Origin: Synechococcus sp. WH 8016
GTDB lineage: Bacteria; Cyanobacteriota; Cyanobacteriia; PCC-6307; Cyanobiaceae
Length of the DNA: 64,000 nucleotides
Direction: 5' to 3'
Assembly: GCF_000230675.1 (NCBI RefSeq)
Contig: NZ_AGIK01000001.1
Coordinates: 806,001-870,000, forward strand
Positions within the stretch are counted from its first letter, which is position 1; the number at the start of each line of letters is the position of its first letter. Positions 27,768 through 35,240 of the stretch are shown one piece after another. The position numbers and the translations under genes were made by a program. A model generated the notes under the pieces. That model saw only the letters and a program-made list of their open reading frames with translations. It did no database searches and was not told the DNA's origin.

Positions 27768-27841
27768 TAATGCAATTTTATTGATCGCATCTTAAAACCC
27801 TATTCAAGACTTCGTCGCGAGCTTCGAATCAAGCATTCGAA

Positions 27842-28612
27842 TCAAGCAATTGTGCGGCTCTGCCCAAGAAGAGGGTCTTGAAGACGGCCAGCCGCCATGG
27901 CCTGGATGGCTTCATGCAAGTCGACGCGACCGTCATAAAGCGCTCGACCCACGATCACACCCTCCACGCCCAATGGTTCCAGGGCTAGGAGTGAAAGGAG
28001 ATCTGCCATGCAGCCCACCCCTCCAGAGGCAATCACTGGAACCGCACTCGCTTGAGCCATGGCGCGCAATGCGTCGAGATTCGGCCCAGCCAAGGTGCCA
28101 TCTGTCGCGATATCGGTGCTGATGATGGCCGCGATACCAGCCGCACTCAAACGTTTGGCCAGAGCTGTCGCTTCGACGTTGCTCTCCTCCACCCATCCTC
28201 GCGTGGCCACAAAACCGTTGCGTGCATCAATGCCCACCACAATTTTGTGAGGGTGACGGCTGGCAAGCTCCACCACCAACTCGGGCTTCTCAATCGCGAC
28301 GGTGCCGAGAATGACCCGATCGAGTCCACAGCTGAGCAGCTCTTCAGCCCTCTCCAACGAGCGCACTCCGCCACCCAGTTGCACGGGAATCGCTAATTCT
28401 TTGGCAATCAAGCGCACCGCTTGATCGTTGATGGGCTCACCACTTCGCGCACCATCGAGATCCACCAGATGCAGGCGGGTTGCTCCCTGTTTCACCCATT
28501 GTTGAGCCTGGGCCAATGGGTCATCACTAAAGCGAGTGACCTGGTCGTAGTCCCCCTGATGCAGACGAACACAGCTGCCCTGCAAGAGGTCAATGGCGGG
28601 GATGATCTCCAT
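27842..28612 (-). CDS. hisA: Phosphoribosylformimino-5-aminoimidazole carboxamide ribotide isomerase
   Basis: 256 residues, start MEIIPAIDLLQGSCVRLHQG at 28612. TIM barrel with catalytic aspartates in IPAIDLL and ISTDIATDGTLAGPN, and phosphate loops LGGGVRSLE and ASGGVGCMADL. Fourth step of histidine synthesis. Divergent from the epimerase gene at 28720. Confidence 0.96.
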   Translation of the reverse strand: MEIIPAIDLLQGSCVRLHQGDYDQVTRFSDDPLAQAQQWVKQGATRLHLVDLDGARSGEPINDQAVRLIAKELAIPVQLGGGVRSLERAEELLSCGLDRVILGTVAIEKPELVVELASRHPHKIVVGIDARNGFVATRGWVEESNVEATALAKRLSAAGIAAIISTDIATDGTLAGPNLDALRAMAQASAVPVIASGGVGCMADLLSLLALEPLGVEGVIVGRALYDGRVDLHEAIQAMAAGRLQDPLLGQSRTIA

Positions 28613-28719
28613 GACGCCGGTGGCACGTTTCGCTCTCCCCATCCTGCAGGCCAGAGGGGCATGGTTCATGACTGCTGTTGAAGGGCCGCGCTTCAATGGC
28701 TGGGTTGAGCGGCTTGCTG

Positions 28720-29643
28720 ATGAAAATTCTCGTAATGGGTGGCACCCGCTTTGTCGGGAAGCCATTGGTGGCAAGGCTTCAGGAGCAGGGGCATGCACTC
28801 ACCCTGTTCACACGAGGTCGACTTCCCGCACCCGAAGGTGTGGAGTCCGTCCGGGGAGATCGCAGCGTTGATGCTGATCTCGACCAACTCAAGGGACGGA
28901 CCTTTGAGGTGGTCATCGACAGCTCGGGGCGCAGTTTGGACGACAGTCGTCGCGTTTTGGCCGTGACGGGCGCCCCAGCACACCGCTTTCTGTACGTGAG
29001 TTCCGCCGGGGTCTACGCCGCGTCGACGCAGTGGCCATTGGATGAAACAGCTGCCATCGATCCCGCCAGTCGCCATTCCGGCAAAGCTGACACCGAACAA
29101 TGGCTGCAAGAGCAGGGGATTCCCTTCACCAGCTTCCGTCCCACTTACATCGTGGGGCCTGGAAATTACAACCCGGTGGAGCGTTGGTTCTTTGACCGCA
29201 TCGTCAATGATCGACCGATTCCTCTTCCAGGATCAGGCGAAACCATCACCCAGATCGGCCATGCCGAAGACCTGGCTGAGGCCATGGCTCGCTCGCTTGA
29301 AGTGGATGCCGCTAGCAATCGGATCTACAACTGCAGCGCCAGCCGGGGCATCACCTTCCGGGGCTTGATCGAAGCGGCAGCCGTGGCCTGCGGCCGCGAC
29401 CCCAAAGGACTGGATCTACGCCCCTTTGACCCCAGCGGACTCGACCCCAAAGCCCGCAAAGCGTTTCCTCTAAGGCTCAGTCACTTTTTAACCGATACCA
29501 CCCGCGTCAGGCGTGAACTGGCCTGGGAACCACGCTTTGACGCCTGTGCCTCGCTCGCTGACAGCTACCAACGGGAGTACAAGGATCAGCCCACGTCCGA
29601 TCCCGACTTCAGCGCTGACCAGGCTCTGATCGGTGAGGCTTGA
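28720..29643 (+). CDS. NAD-dependent epimerase/SDR, CSP41-like
   Basis: 307 residues. Rossmann start MKILVMGGTRFVGKPLVARL (GxxxFxG). YVSSAGVYA and FRPTYIVGPGNYNPVERWFFDRI match the atypical SDR group related to chloroplast stem-loop binding protein CSP41. In this group the SDR catalytic YxxxK is often absent; here SRHSGKADTE stands at that place. Role could be RNA binding or sugar modification. Its 3' end overlaps the convergent pgsA-like gene by 35 bases. Confidence 0.85.
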   Translation: MKILVMGGTRFVGKPLVARLQEQGHALTLFTRGRLPAPEGVESVRGDRSVDADLDQLKGRTFEVVIDSSGRSLDDSRRVLAVTGAPAHRFLYVSSAGVYAASTQWPLDETAAIDPASRHSGKADTEQWLQEQGIPFTSFRPTYIVGPGNYNPVERWFFDRIVNDRPIPLPGSGETITQIGHAEDLAEAMARSLEVDAASNRIYNCSASRGITFRGLIEAAAVACGRDPKGLDLRPFDPSGLDPKARKAFPLRLSHFLTDTTRVRRELAWEPRFDACASLADSYQREYKDQPTSDPDFSADQALIGEA

Positions 29644-30157
29644 GATACCCCCAGGCTGACCACAGAGCCAACAGCAACGAGGGCCAAAACAAACCCACAC
29701 CAACCAGTTTTAAACCCTGAACCAGGGCTGGATCCCCCCAAAGGGGGGGCCAAAGCATGAGCGCAAGGCTGAGGAATTGAAGGATTGTTTTGGCTTTCCC
29801 TGCCGTGGATGCGGGGGCCCCATCACGGCTGTCACCCCGCCACCCCGAGATCAGCAATTCACGGGCCAGCAAAAGCCAAACCGCCCAAACAGGAAGGATT
29901 CCCTCTGACGCCAACCAGATCAGTGGGGCACTGATCAACAACTTGTCAGCGAGAGGGTCCAAGCGAGCTCCCCAGGTGCTGCCTCCATCGGCACGTCTTG
30001 CCAACCAGCCATCCGCTGCATCACTCCAACCTCCAATCAGCAATAACCACCAGGCCAAAGCGTCGTAATCCGTCGCCAGGGCGAGAAGAAGCGGGAGTCC
30101 CATCAGGGCTCGAGCCAAGGTGAGTCGATCAGCCCAGAGGCGCCAGGGAGAGATCAA
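29609..30157 (-). CDS. pgsA: CDP-diacylglycerol-glycerol-3-phosphate 3-phosphatidyltransferase
   Basis: 182 residues with four to five membrane segments. The CDP-alcohol phosphotransferase motif is SDAADGWLARR followed by GARLDPLADK (DGxxAR-x8-GxxxD-xxx-D). It makes phosphatidylglycerophosphate for phosphatidylglycerol, which thylakoids require. Start TTG at 30157 by frame. Converges and overlaps with the epimerase gene. Confidence 0.88.
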   Translation of the reverse strand: MISPWRLWADRLTLARALMGLPLLLALATDYDALAWWLLLIGGWSDAADGWLARRADGGSTWGARLDPLADKLLISAPLIWLASEGILPVWAVWLLLARELLISGWRGDSRDGAPASTAGKAKTILQFLSLALMLWPPLWGDPALVQGLKLVGVGLFWPSLLLALWSAWGYLKPHRSEPGQR

Positions 30158-30188
30158 GGCTCAGAATGCATTGAGATGCGTGGATTCC

Positions 30189-30659
30189 ATGGTGCTTCAG
30201 CAGACGGTTAAGGAGGTGATGTCATCGCCCGTATTGACTGTGACACCAGAAACGGCATTAAAAGATGCCGTGAGTCTGCTGAGCGATCACCACATCAGTG
30301 GCCTGCCAGTGGTGGATCAGAGCGGAGTCTTGATTGGGGAGCTCACCGAGCAAGACCTGATGGTGCGCGAAAGCGGAGTTGATGCCGGCCCCTACGTGAT
30401 GCTGTTGGACAGCGTGATCTATCTGAAGAATCCACTCAATTGGGACAAGCAGGTTCATCAAGTGCTGGGCACCACGGTGAGCGATCTGATGGGACGTGAT
30501 CTTCACAGTTGCGCAGAGAGTCTTCCTCTGCCCAAAGCAGCATCCCTGCTGCATGAACGCAGCACCCAGCGCCTGATTGTGGTGGACGACAACAAACGCC
30601 CCGTGGGTGTTTTGACACGGGGGGACATCGTCCGAGCCTTGGCCTCAGGGCAGCCTTAA
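30189..30659 (+). CDS. Tandem CBS-domain protein
   Basis: 156 residues, two CBS motifs: VKEVMSSPVLTVTPETALKDAVSLLSDHHISGLPVVD and VSDLMGRDLHSCAESLPLPKAASLLHERSTQRLIVVDD. Such pairs bind adenine nucleotides and regulate partners. ATG at 30189 is the natural start. It is convergent with the duplicated secreted protein (four-base overlap). Confidence 0.9.
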   Translation: MVLQQTVKEVMSSPVLTVTPETALKDAVSLLSDHHISGLPVVDQSGVLIGELTEQDLMVRESGVDAGPYVMLLDSVIYLKNPLNWDKQVHQVLGTTVSDLMGRDLHSCAESLPLPKAASLLHERSTQRLIVVDDNKRPVGVLTRGDIVRALASGQP

Positions 30660-31843
30660 CGAGACGCGAGTGGCGTGATTCGAATCGCCACTGGCTTGAT
30701 GAAACGGAACTCCACAAAATCGCCGAGCGCTAGCTCGTCAAACACCGTTCCAGGCATTCGCTTGCTGACGTCGAGATTGTGAACCTTCCCGAATGGCCCG
30801 CGGAGACTCAAGGTGCGATCGGTCCGCGAAATCCTCACCACTTCAGCGCTGCCGGTGGCCATCGCCACACGCGTGCCCTTCGGAACGGGACCAAAGTCTC
30901 CAGCGATCTCCACATCCTGGCGCTCAAAACTCAGGGCTTTGCTGGTGGAAGGGCGTAGATCCACCACTAAGCCATCGAGAAGATCCAGGGAAATGTTGCT
31001 TCCAGGACGCAACCTCAACGTGTTGAGATCCACGGCTGACGTCACAAGAATGTTGTGCCCTTCGGGGCCTTCAATTTCCAGCACCTGCTGGTCTGGAAGA
31101 AGGCGGGTCACGGTGGCGTGTAGGTGGGTGATTTCAAACGACTCGAGAAGTTCCGCCTTCAGAGTGGTTCCAGACCGAAGCAAATCGGCGGCCAAGGGGG
31201 GCGTGAAAACAGAAGGGCCGCGCGCAGGAGTAGGGAGTTTGCGAACGTCTACGGCGACGGGCTGAACCAGGCGGAAATCAACGAATTCGCCAACCTTCAA
31301 ATCCTCAAGCGGATCATTCTCTGGCGTCACTAGGACGTCGAGATTGTTGATGCCGCCAAAAGGACCCATCAGGCTCAGACTCCCATCTTGACGATCAAGC
31401 TTGACCACCCTTCCCGTTCCTGAGGCAAGCGCGACACGCATTCCTTTTTTCAACTTCCCCATATCAGTGGGAAGGATGATGTCTTCACGACTAAAGCTCA
31501 GCTCTTGATCCTGGCTCGGCTCAAGGTCCACTAACAGACCATCGAGAACGGAGAGGCTCACCTCATCCCCAGGTTGTAAGCCTAGGGGCGCTAAATCCAG
31601 GCCAACCGTGTAGATCTCGGTGTGCCCCTCAGGATCCACAATTTCGATCACCTTCTCTTTGGACAGAGCTTCACTCACGGTGCCTGTGAGCTCCGTCACC
31701 TCAAAACCAGCCAGTTGCTTTTCAGTGAACCCAGCAAGAGCACGCTGAGGGGGAGTCAGCAAAGCTGACGCCAGCAAAGAACAGATCAGCAGCACTCGGC
31801 CATGGAGTTGGTGACGGGACTTCTGGCGCGATGGGCGGATCAT
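30656..31843 (-). CDS. Exported protein made of two homologous halves
   Basis: 395 residues. Signal peptide to about residue 37 (VLLICSLLASALLTPPQRALA). Two copies of a 155-residue unit follow, about 47-205 and 237-392. Matching blocks: FEVTELTGTVSE / FEITHLHATVTR, LDGLLVDLEPS / LDGLVVDLRPS, RVALASGTGRVVKL / RVAMATGSAEVVRI, LSLMGPFGGINNLDV / LSLRGPFGKVHNLDV, and VGEFVDFRLVQPVAV / LGDFVEFRFIKPVAI. The units look like all-beta domains in the periplasm or lumen. No known family recalled. Confidence 0.8.
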   Translation of the reverse strand: MIRPSRQKSRHQLHGRVLLICSLLASALLTPPQRALAGFTEKQLAGFEVTELTGTVSEALSKEKVIEIVDPEGHTEIYTVGLDLAPLGLQPGDEVSLSVLDGLLVDLEPSQDQELSFSREDIILPTDMGKLKKGMRVALASGTGRVVKLDRQDGSLSLMGPFGGINNLDVLVTPENDPLEDLKVGEFVDFRLVQPVAVDVRKLPTPARGPSVFTPPLAADLLRSGTTLKAELLESFEITHLHATVTRLLPDQQVLEIEGPEGHNILVTSAVDLNTLRLRPGSNISLDLLDGLVVDLRPSTSKALSFERQDVEIAGDFGPVPKGTRVAMATGSAEVVRISRTDRTLSLRGPFGKVHNLDVSKRMPGTVFDELALGDFVEFRFIKPVAIRITPLASR

Positions 31844-31921
31844 TGGTTGAACATCTGTCGTGCAGAGACGGTAGCTCCCTATTTTGATGAGTCAAAATAC
31901 GCAGAGTTTTACGAGCGCCGC

Positions 31922-32395
31922 ATGTCAAGTTCTTGGGTGCGCCGAATGGCGCTTTGCATCGGTCTCGCTGTTGTCGCTTCGGCGACACAGCTTCCAGCAC
32001 GCGCTGAGAAGACGATTGAGATCAGCTTGAAGGATCGCTACTTGAAGCTGCTGGATTCCGGGGTTGTGGTGGCTCGCTATCCCGTTGCGATTGGTGCGCC
32101 GGAATCACCGACGCCAGCAGGGAGCTACGAGATCACCCGCATGGAAGATGCGCCGATCTATCACAAGAAAGGGAAAGTGATCGCTCCAGGTCCAAAGAAT
32201 CCTGTTGGGGTCCGTTATATGGCTTACTTCCAGCTTGGGACTGGTGAATACGCCATTCATGGAACAGCCTGGCCCAACTGGGTCAATCTCAGAGCGGCTG
32301 TCAGCCTTGGCTGCATTCGCATGCTCAACAAAGATGTGATCAACCTGTTCAATCAAGTCGATGTCGGGACGCCCGTCGTTGTGACATCTAAATAA
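31922..32395 (+). CDS. L,D-transpeptidase (YkuD)
   Basis: 157 residues. Signal peptide MSSSWVRRMALCIGLAVVA to ARA. YkuD domain: KTIEISLKDRYLKLLDSG, VARYPVAIGAPESPTPAGSYEI, and the catalytic HGTAWPNWVNLRAAVSLGCIRM with His, Ser-x-Gly-Cys and Arg. It should crosslink or remodel peptidoglycan in the periplasm. The ATG at 31922 is preferred. Unlike the 5700-6332 protein, the motif is canonical. Fifteen bases separate it from the next small gene. Confidence 0.93.
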   Translation: MSSSWVRRMALCIGLAVVASATQLPARAEKTIEISLKDRYLKLLDSGVVVARYPVAIGAPESPTPAGSYEITRMEDAPIYHKKGKVIAPGPKNPVGVRYMAYFQLGTGEYAIHGTAWPNWVNLRAAVSLGCIRMLNKDVINLFNQVDVGTPVVVTSK

Positions 32396-32410
32396 CCACT
32401 CCATCAAGCC

Positions 32411-32689
32411 ATGCGTTTAAATCCACTTCTTCTGGTTGCGATTTCAGCCTGCATCGCCGCCCCCCTTTCAGCTCAAGGCTCATCGAGCCAAGAGATGCCG
32501 GAGCAAAAGTTTTTAGATCAAGTTGAAGCCCCTGGCCATGTGCTGATTACAGCCCCTGGTGCTGATGCGGTGAACGCTGAAGCCCGCCGTAAAGGCCTGA
32601 AATTTCCTGCCGTGGGCTATTGGTCTCCAGACAATGTGTGTTTCAGCAATCCCCCCAAAGGTGATTGCAATGGATTGTTCACTCGATAA
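32411..32689 (+). CDS. Small exported protein, unknown
   Basis: 92 residues with a signal peptide (LLLVAISACIAAPLSAQG). The mature part has two cysteines near the end (DNVCFSNPPKGDCNG), likely a disulfide. Adjacent to the L,D-transpeptidase, 15 bases downstream and same strand, so it is probably in its operon. Confidence 0.65.
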   Translation: MRLNPLLLVAISACIAAPLSAQGSSSQEMPEQKFLDQVEAPGHVLITAPGADAVNAEARRKGLKFPAVGYWSPDNVCFSNPPKGDCNGLFTR

Positions 32690-32855
32690 TCAGCTAGCTG
32701 CAGCACATCCGTCGTGCCTGCCTGTGCAGCGGTGCATTCCGAGGTTAACCGCCTGATAACAAGGGACAAAGCTTGTATTCAACAAGCGTTAGAGCAAAAC
32801 GAGTCGGTCGTTTCCAAGCGTTGAGCGCCAGTCCATCTAATGATTAAACAATAGG

Positions 32856-33194
32856 CTAAACTTCCTTTTCATAACGGCCGCTGGGTTGGCACAGCAAATA
32901 AATAAGCCAGAAAATACCAATGAATGGGACAAAGCTAATAAATAGCCACTTCCAGTCTTTGCCTATATCGCGAAGCCGACGAACAGTAATCGAGATAGTC
33001 GGAAATATTTGTGCGAGCCCATAGACAAAGACTGGACCTGCACCAATTGCAGGAACAAAAGCCAAAAGCAAAGGCAAAAAAAATTGAATCAAGTACGCCA
33101 AGAGACAGAACCACCAATACTCGGCTCTTGTTGCTCTGCCGCTGTAGTTAAATGACCTCCTCCAAGCAGTGGTGAATGCTTCAACCGGCTCCAT
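32856..33194 (-). CDS. DUF805 membrane protein
   Basis: 112 residues with three to four membrane segments. The family signatures NYSGRATRAEYWWF and ITVRRLRDIGKDWKWLFISFVPFIGI are present. DUF805 proteins (YhaH-like) are inner-membrane proteins of unknown role. The gene stands alone. Confidence 0.9.
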   Translation of the reverse strand: MEPVEAFTTAWRRSFNYSGRATRAEYWWFCLLAYLIQFFLPLLLAFVPAIGAGPVFVYGLAQIFPTISITVRRLRDIGKDWKWLFISFVPFIGIFWLIYLLCQPSGRYEKEV

Positions 33195-33341
33195 TAATCG
33201 ACGCTGTTTATTTGTTCTCTGTTCTACAGGTCATCAGATTGGTCGTAAACCAAAGGTTCACTTTTCCAAAGAGTCTTTTTTATTTCACGAGCAGTCCATC
33301 AAGTGGTCAGCAAATACTGCCACCGCTCAGAAGCAGACATT

Positions 33342-33372
33342 AAAAAAGGTCCCCTTGCACGAGGACCTTTCT
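33342..33372 (-). terminator. Terminator of the candidate small RNA
   Basis: Minus strand: AAAGGTCC, loop region with TCGTGCAAGG, GGACCTTT then T run. The stem has at least eight pairs. Confidence 0.75.
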
Positions 33373-33425
33373 CTTTGCGGATCCCGTTCAAAGGTCGCCG
33401 CGAGGAACCTAATACGTACGTAACG
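33342..33425 (-). ncRNA. Candidate small RNA ending at a strong terminator
   Basis: On the minus strand a hairpin AAAGGTCC...GGACCTTT is followed by TTTTTT (about 33342-33372), with no gene ending just upstream. The 50 bases before it contain a TTTACA and a TATTAG that could be promoter elements near 33420-33445. This suggests an independent transcript of about 80 nt. Inference only; the family was not identified. Confidence 0.4.
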
Positions 33426-33471
33426 GAATGTAAAGCGATCTGACTAGGGTGGCGGCACTCAGGATCAGAGG

Positions 33472-33567
33472 ATGAACCGCAATCCCAACATCGCCTTCTT
33501 TGGCGGCACGGTGATCATCGCGATCATGGTGATGGCAGCCTTCGCAAACCTGGCAGCAAACGCCTAA
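33472..33567 (+). CDS. 31-residue membrane microprotein
   Basis: ATG at 33472 preceded by CAGAGG. Sequence starts MNRNPNIAFFGGTVIIAIMV and ends in NLAANA; one membrane helix at about residues 9-27. Too short for routine calling, but has a good ribosome site and a clean membrane profile. Function unknown. Confidence 0.6.
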   Translation: MNRNPNIAFFGGTVIIAIMVMAAFANLAANA

Positions 33568-33573
33568 GCGACC

Positions 33574-33732
33574 TCAAGCCTTGAGCGCCGGTCCATCGGG
33601 CGGGCGGACAACGTGTGTCACCTCATCAGCGTTGACCCAGGTGATCAACCCGTCATCGACGCTGGACACCGGAAACAGCGTGTTGACCTTTGGATCATGA
33701 GCACCTTCTTCACAGAAGACGACCTGCCCCAT
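33574..33732 (-). pseudogene. DUF3104-like small protein, N-terminus possibly lost
   Basis: 52 residues from the ATG at 33732: MGQVVFCEEGAHDPKVNTLF, then VSSVDDGLITWVNADEVTHVV. This matches from recall the C-terminal core of DUF3104, known from marine Synechococcus and Prochlorococcus. In frame upstream lie NDNWW, normally part of the domain, then a TAG. So either translation begins inside the domain or the gene is broken. Confidence 0.5.
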
Positions 33733-33806
33733 CCACCAGTTGTCGTTGAACGGCTAAGCAAGTTCTAAACAAGGTCTCATTCCAGCTTTGCCACTCTTTA
33801 ATCTCC

Positions 33807-33844
33807 AAAAAAAAGACTTCGCCATCACAAGCGAAGTCTTTTTT
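33807..33844. terminator. Bidirectional terminator after the peptide-precursor gene
   Basis: GACTTCGC and GCGAAGTC form an eight-pair stem with an eight-base loop, flanked by eight A residues on one side and six T residues on the other, so it can stop transcription from both directions. It lies 11 bases after the minus-strand peptide gene. Confidence 0.92.
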
Positions 33845-33854
33845 GACATTCTTC

Positions 33855-34076
33855 TTACAAAGCTCGGAAGTGATTATCACCCACAATATAACTTCCTTTA
33901 GCCTCCATCTTGCCGCCGCTGAAAACATCTTCACCACCTAATGGCGCAAGGAAAACGTCCTCTACAGATGGGGGGACTTTGCATTCAACGCCGCCTTTAA
34001 TACCATCTAGTTTTGCAAAAACACCTCCACCAGCGATGGTTTGAAGCTGATCAAGAGTGAGTTCGGTGTTGTTCAT
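33855..34076 (-). CDS. Double-glycine-leader peptide precursor (bacteriocin-like, CCRG-2 type)
   Basis: 73 residues, ATG at 34076. The leader MNNTELTLDQLQTIAGG has the ELxxDQLxxIxGG pattern cut by peptidase-containing ABC exporters. The core is glycine-rich with one cysteine (GVECKVPP). Many marine picocyanobacteria carry such orphan precursors; only some have a nearby modifying enzyme. No lanthionine synthetase or exporter is in this window. It has its own terminator. Confidence 0.75.
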   Translation of the reverse strand: MNNTELTLDQLQTIAGGGVFAKLDGIKGGVECKVPPSVEDVFLAPLGGEDVFSGGKMEAKGSYIVGDNHFRAL

Positions 34077-34198
34077 TGGTTTGAAGTTGCGGTGGAGGTG
34101 ATTCCCTCCGATGCACATACCATCTCTCAAATGCTTGGAGTAGATGATGACCAGCCTCAAGCCGATCTGTGATCTTGCTCACAGACGCTTAAGGCAAT

Positions 34199-34225
34199 AA
34201 AAAACCCCCACCGATTCGGTGAGGG
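34199..34225 (-). terminator. Terminator of the DUF4278 microprotein gene
   Basis: Minus strand CCCTCACCG, loop AAT, CGGTGGGGG followed by TTTTTT: nine pairs including one wobble, directly followed by six Ts. Confidence 0.92.
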
Positions 34226-34248
34226 AAGCTTGAAGTGAACTGACTCAA

Positions 34249-34356
34249 TCACTTGGCGTAAACAACGCCCCTATAAGTAAGACGGATCTTATTAGAAGCG
34301 ATGCTCGATGCACTCTTAGCGGGTGCATACTGCTTGCCACGATAGGTCAAAGTCAT
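34249..34356 (-). CDS. DUF4278 microprotein
   Basis: 35 residues, ATG at 34356, stop at 34249. It begins MTLTYRGKQY and ends LTYRGVVYAK, so the TYRG block occurs twice, as in DUF4278. Function unknown. The terminator lies 24 bases after the stop, which supports a real short gene. Confidence 0.8.
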   Translation of the reverse strand: MTLTYRGKQYAPAKSASSIASNKIRLTYRGVVYAK

Positions 34357-34788
34357 GAGAGGTTCCTCAGAAAGACAGGCCCCCGTTCCTTGGCCTGGAT
34401 TGTCTGCGCCTCGCAGATGGGGTTACGAGGTGAACGTTAGGAGTAGATGAGCTACCACTCTTTTATACCGATCAAGTCAACACAAATCGCGTTCAGAATG
34501 ATACAAAGAAGGCGATTTTATGTGCCTTACGAATACAAAACAAAACTGAAAGCTACACAGCCATTGTTCAACTCACTACAGAGTTTTCGTTCAAGCCATG
34601 ATTTTGTGCTTACAAGATACAAAACAAACAAAAGCCTCCACCCACAAGGGGAGAGGCTTAAGGCTCGCAACCAAACGCCAGCCCGGACTCATCGGGTTTT
34701 CTAACGCTTGGTTTAAGTCAAATCACTCAACTTGGTTGTCGTCTCAAGGAAGGCAACGAGAATTCAGTGATCGAGAGCGAGCTGAGCA
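34357..34788. other. Intergenic stretch, AT-rich, with one hairpin
   Basis: A hairpin GCCTC-CA-CCC / GGG-GA-GAGGC lies at about 34634-34657; on the minus strand it is followed by TTTTG. The 85-codon plus frame at 34447 has no recognisable features and is not called. Confidence 0.45.
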
Positions 34789-35007
34789 ATGGCTTTGATT
34801 TGCTGCATCCATTGCGGACATTTCCATTCGGGGCTGAGGCATGCCTGCCCTGAATGCGGCCTCAAGCCTCAAGAAAGATCAAGTCAAACAATCGCCGATC
34901 AAGCCATGGCCAATCAAGGCATGGCAGATCAAGGCATGGAAGCAGCGCCCTCAGAGCAAGGAGGGGGCGGTCTTGGTCAATCCAACGAGATTGTCCAGAT
35001 CCACTGA
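34789..35007 (+). CDS. Possible zinc-ribbon protein with 15-bp coding repeat
   Basis: 72 residues beginning MALICCIHCGHFHSGLRHACPECG: two CxxC pairs 13 residues apart, like a zinc ribbon. The middle contains three five-residue repeats (DQAMA, NQGMA, DQGME). The 3' end overlaps the minus-strand gene at 34951 by 57 bases, so one of the two may be shorter or false. Confidence 0.45.
   Translation: MALICCIHCGHFHSGLRHACPECGLKPQERSSQTIADQAMANQGMADQGMEAAPSEQGGGGLGQSNEIVQIH
34897..34941 (+). repeat. Three 15-bp tandem repeats inside the zinc-ribbon frame
   Basis: Units 34897-34911, 34912-34926 and 34927-34941 differ by only a few bases and share ATCAAG(C/G)CATGG. Confidence 0.9.
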
Positions 35008-35151
35008 TCGAAGAACGGCCTTCTCAGCCTGGGGGGAGAGGACCGCATGCACCGCACCACCAGAGGCTTTCTCATAGCTGCACACGTCAAACGCAGCTGG
35101 GTCTGATTCCACAGTGACGCGGGAGCCATCGCGGAGGAGGAATTGAGGCAT
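34951..35151 (-). CDS. Small hypothetical protein
   Basis: 66 residues from MPQFLLRDGSRVTVESDPAA at 35151. Alternating polar/hydrophobic pattern of a small beta domain, one cysteine (FDVCSYEKA). Reminds me of small conserved proteins of marine Synechococcus, but no family is named. The codon at 35220 would add a poor N-terminus. Confidence 0.5.
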   Translation of the reverse strand: MPQFLLRDGSRVTVESDPAAFDVCSYEKASGGAVHAVLSPQAEKAVLRSVDLDNLVGLTKTAPSLL

Positions 35152-35240
35152 TGATCTGATGAAGATCACCAAGTTATCTCGTGCTGTCGGCCCAAAAGCC
35201 AGAGATGTCAGAGGATCCATTCCACGCGGTATCAGCAGCC

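Noticed and set aside
34447..34704. 85-codon plus frame
   Set aside because: Runs through a hairpin and has no family features.
34660..34740. GATGAGTCC core resembling a hammerhead ribozyme on the minus strand
   Set aside because: The required CTGATGA and GAAA core parts are not both present.
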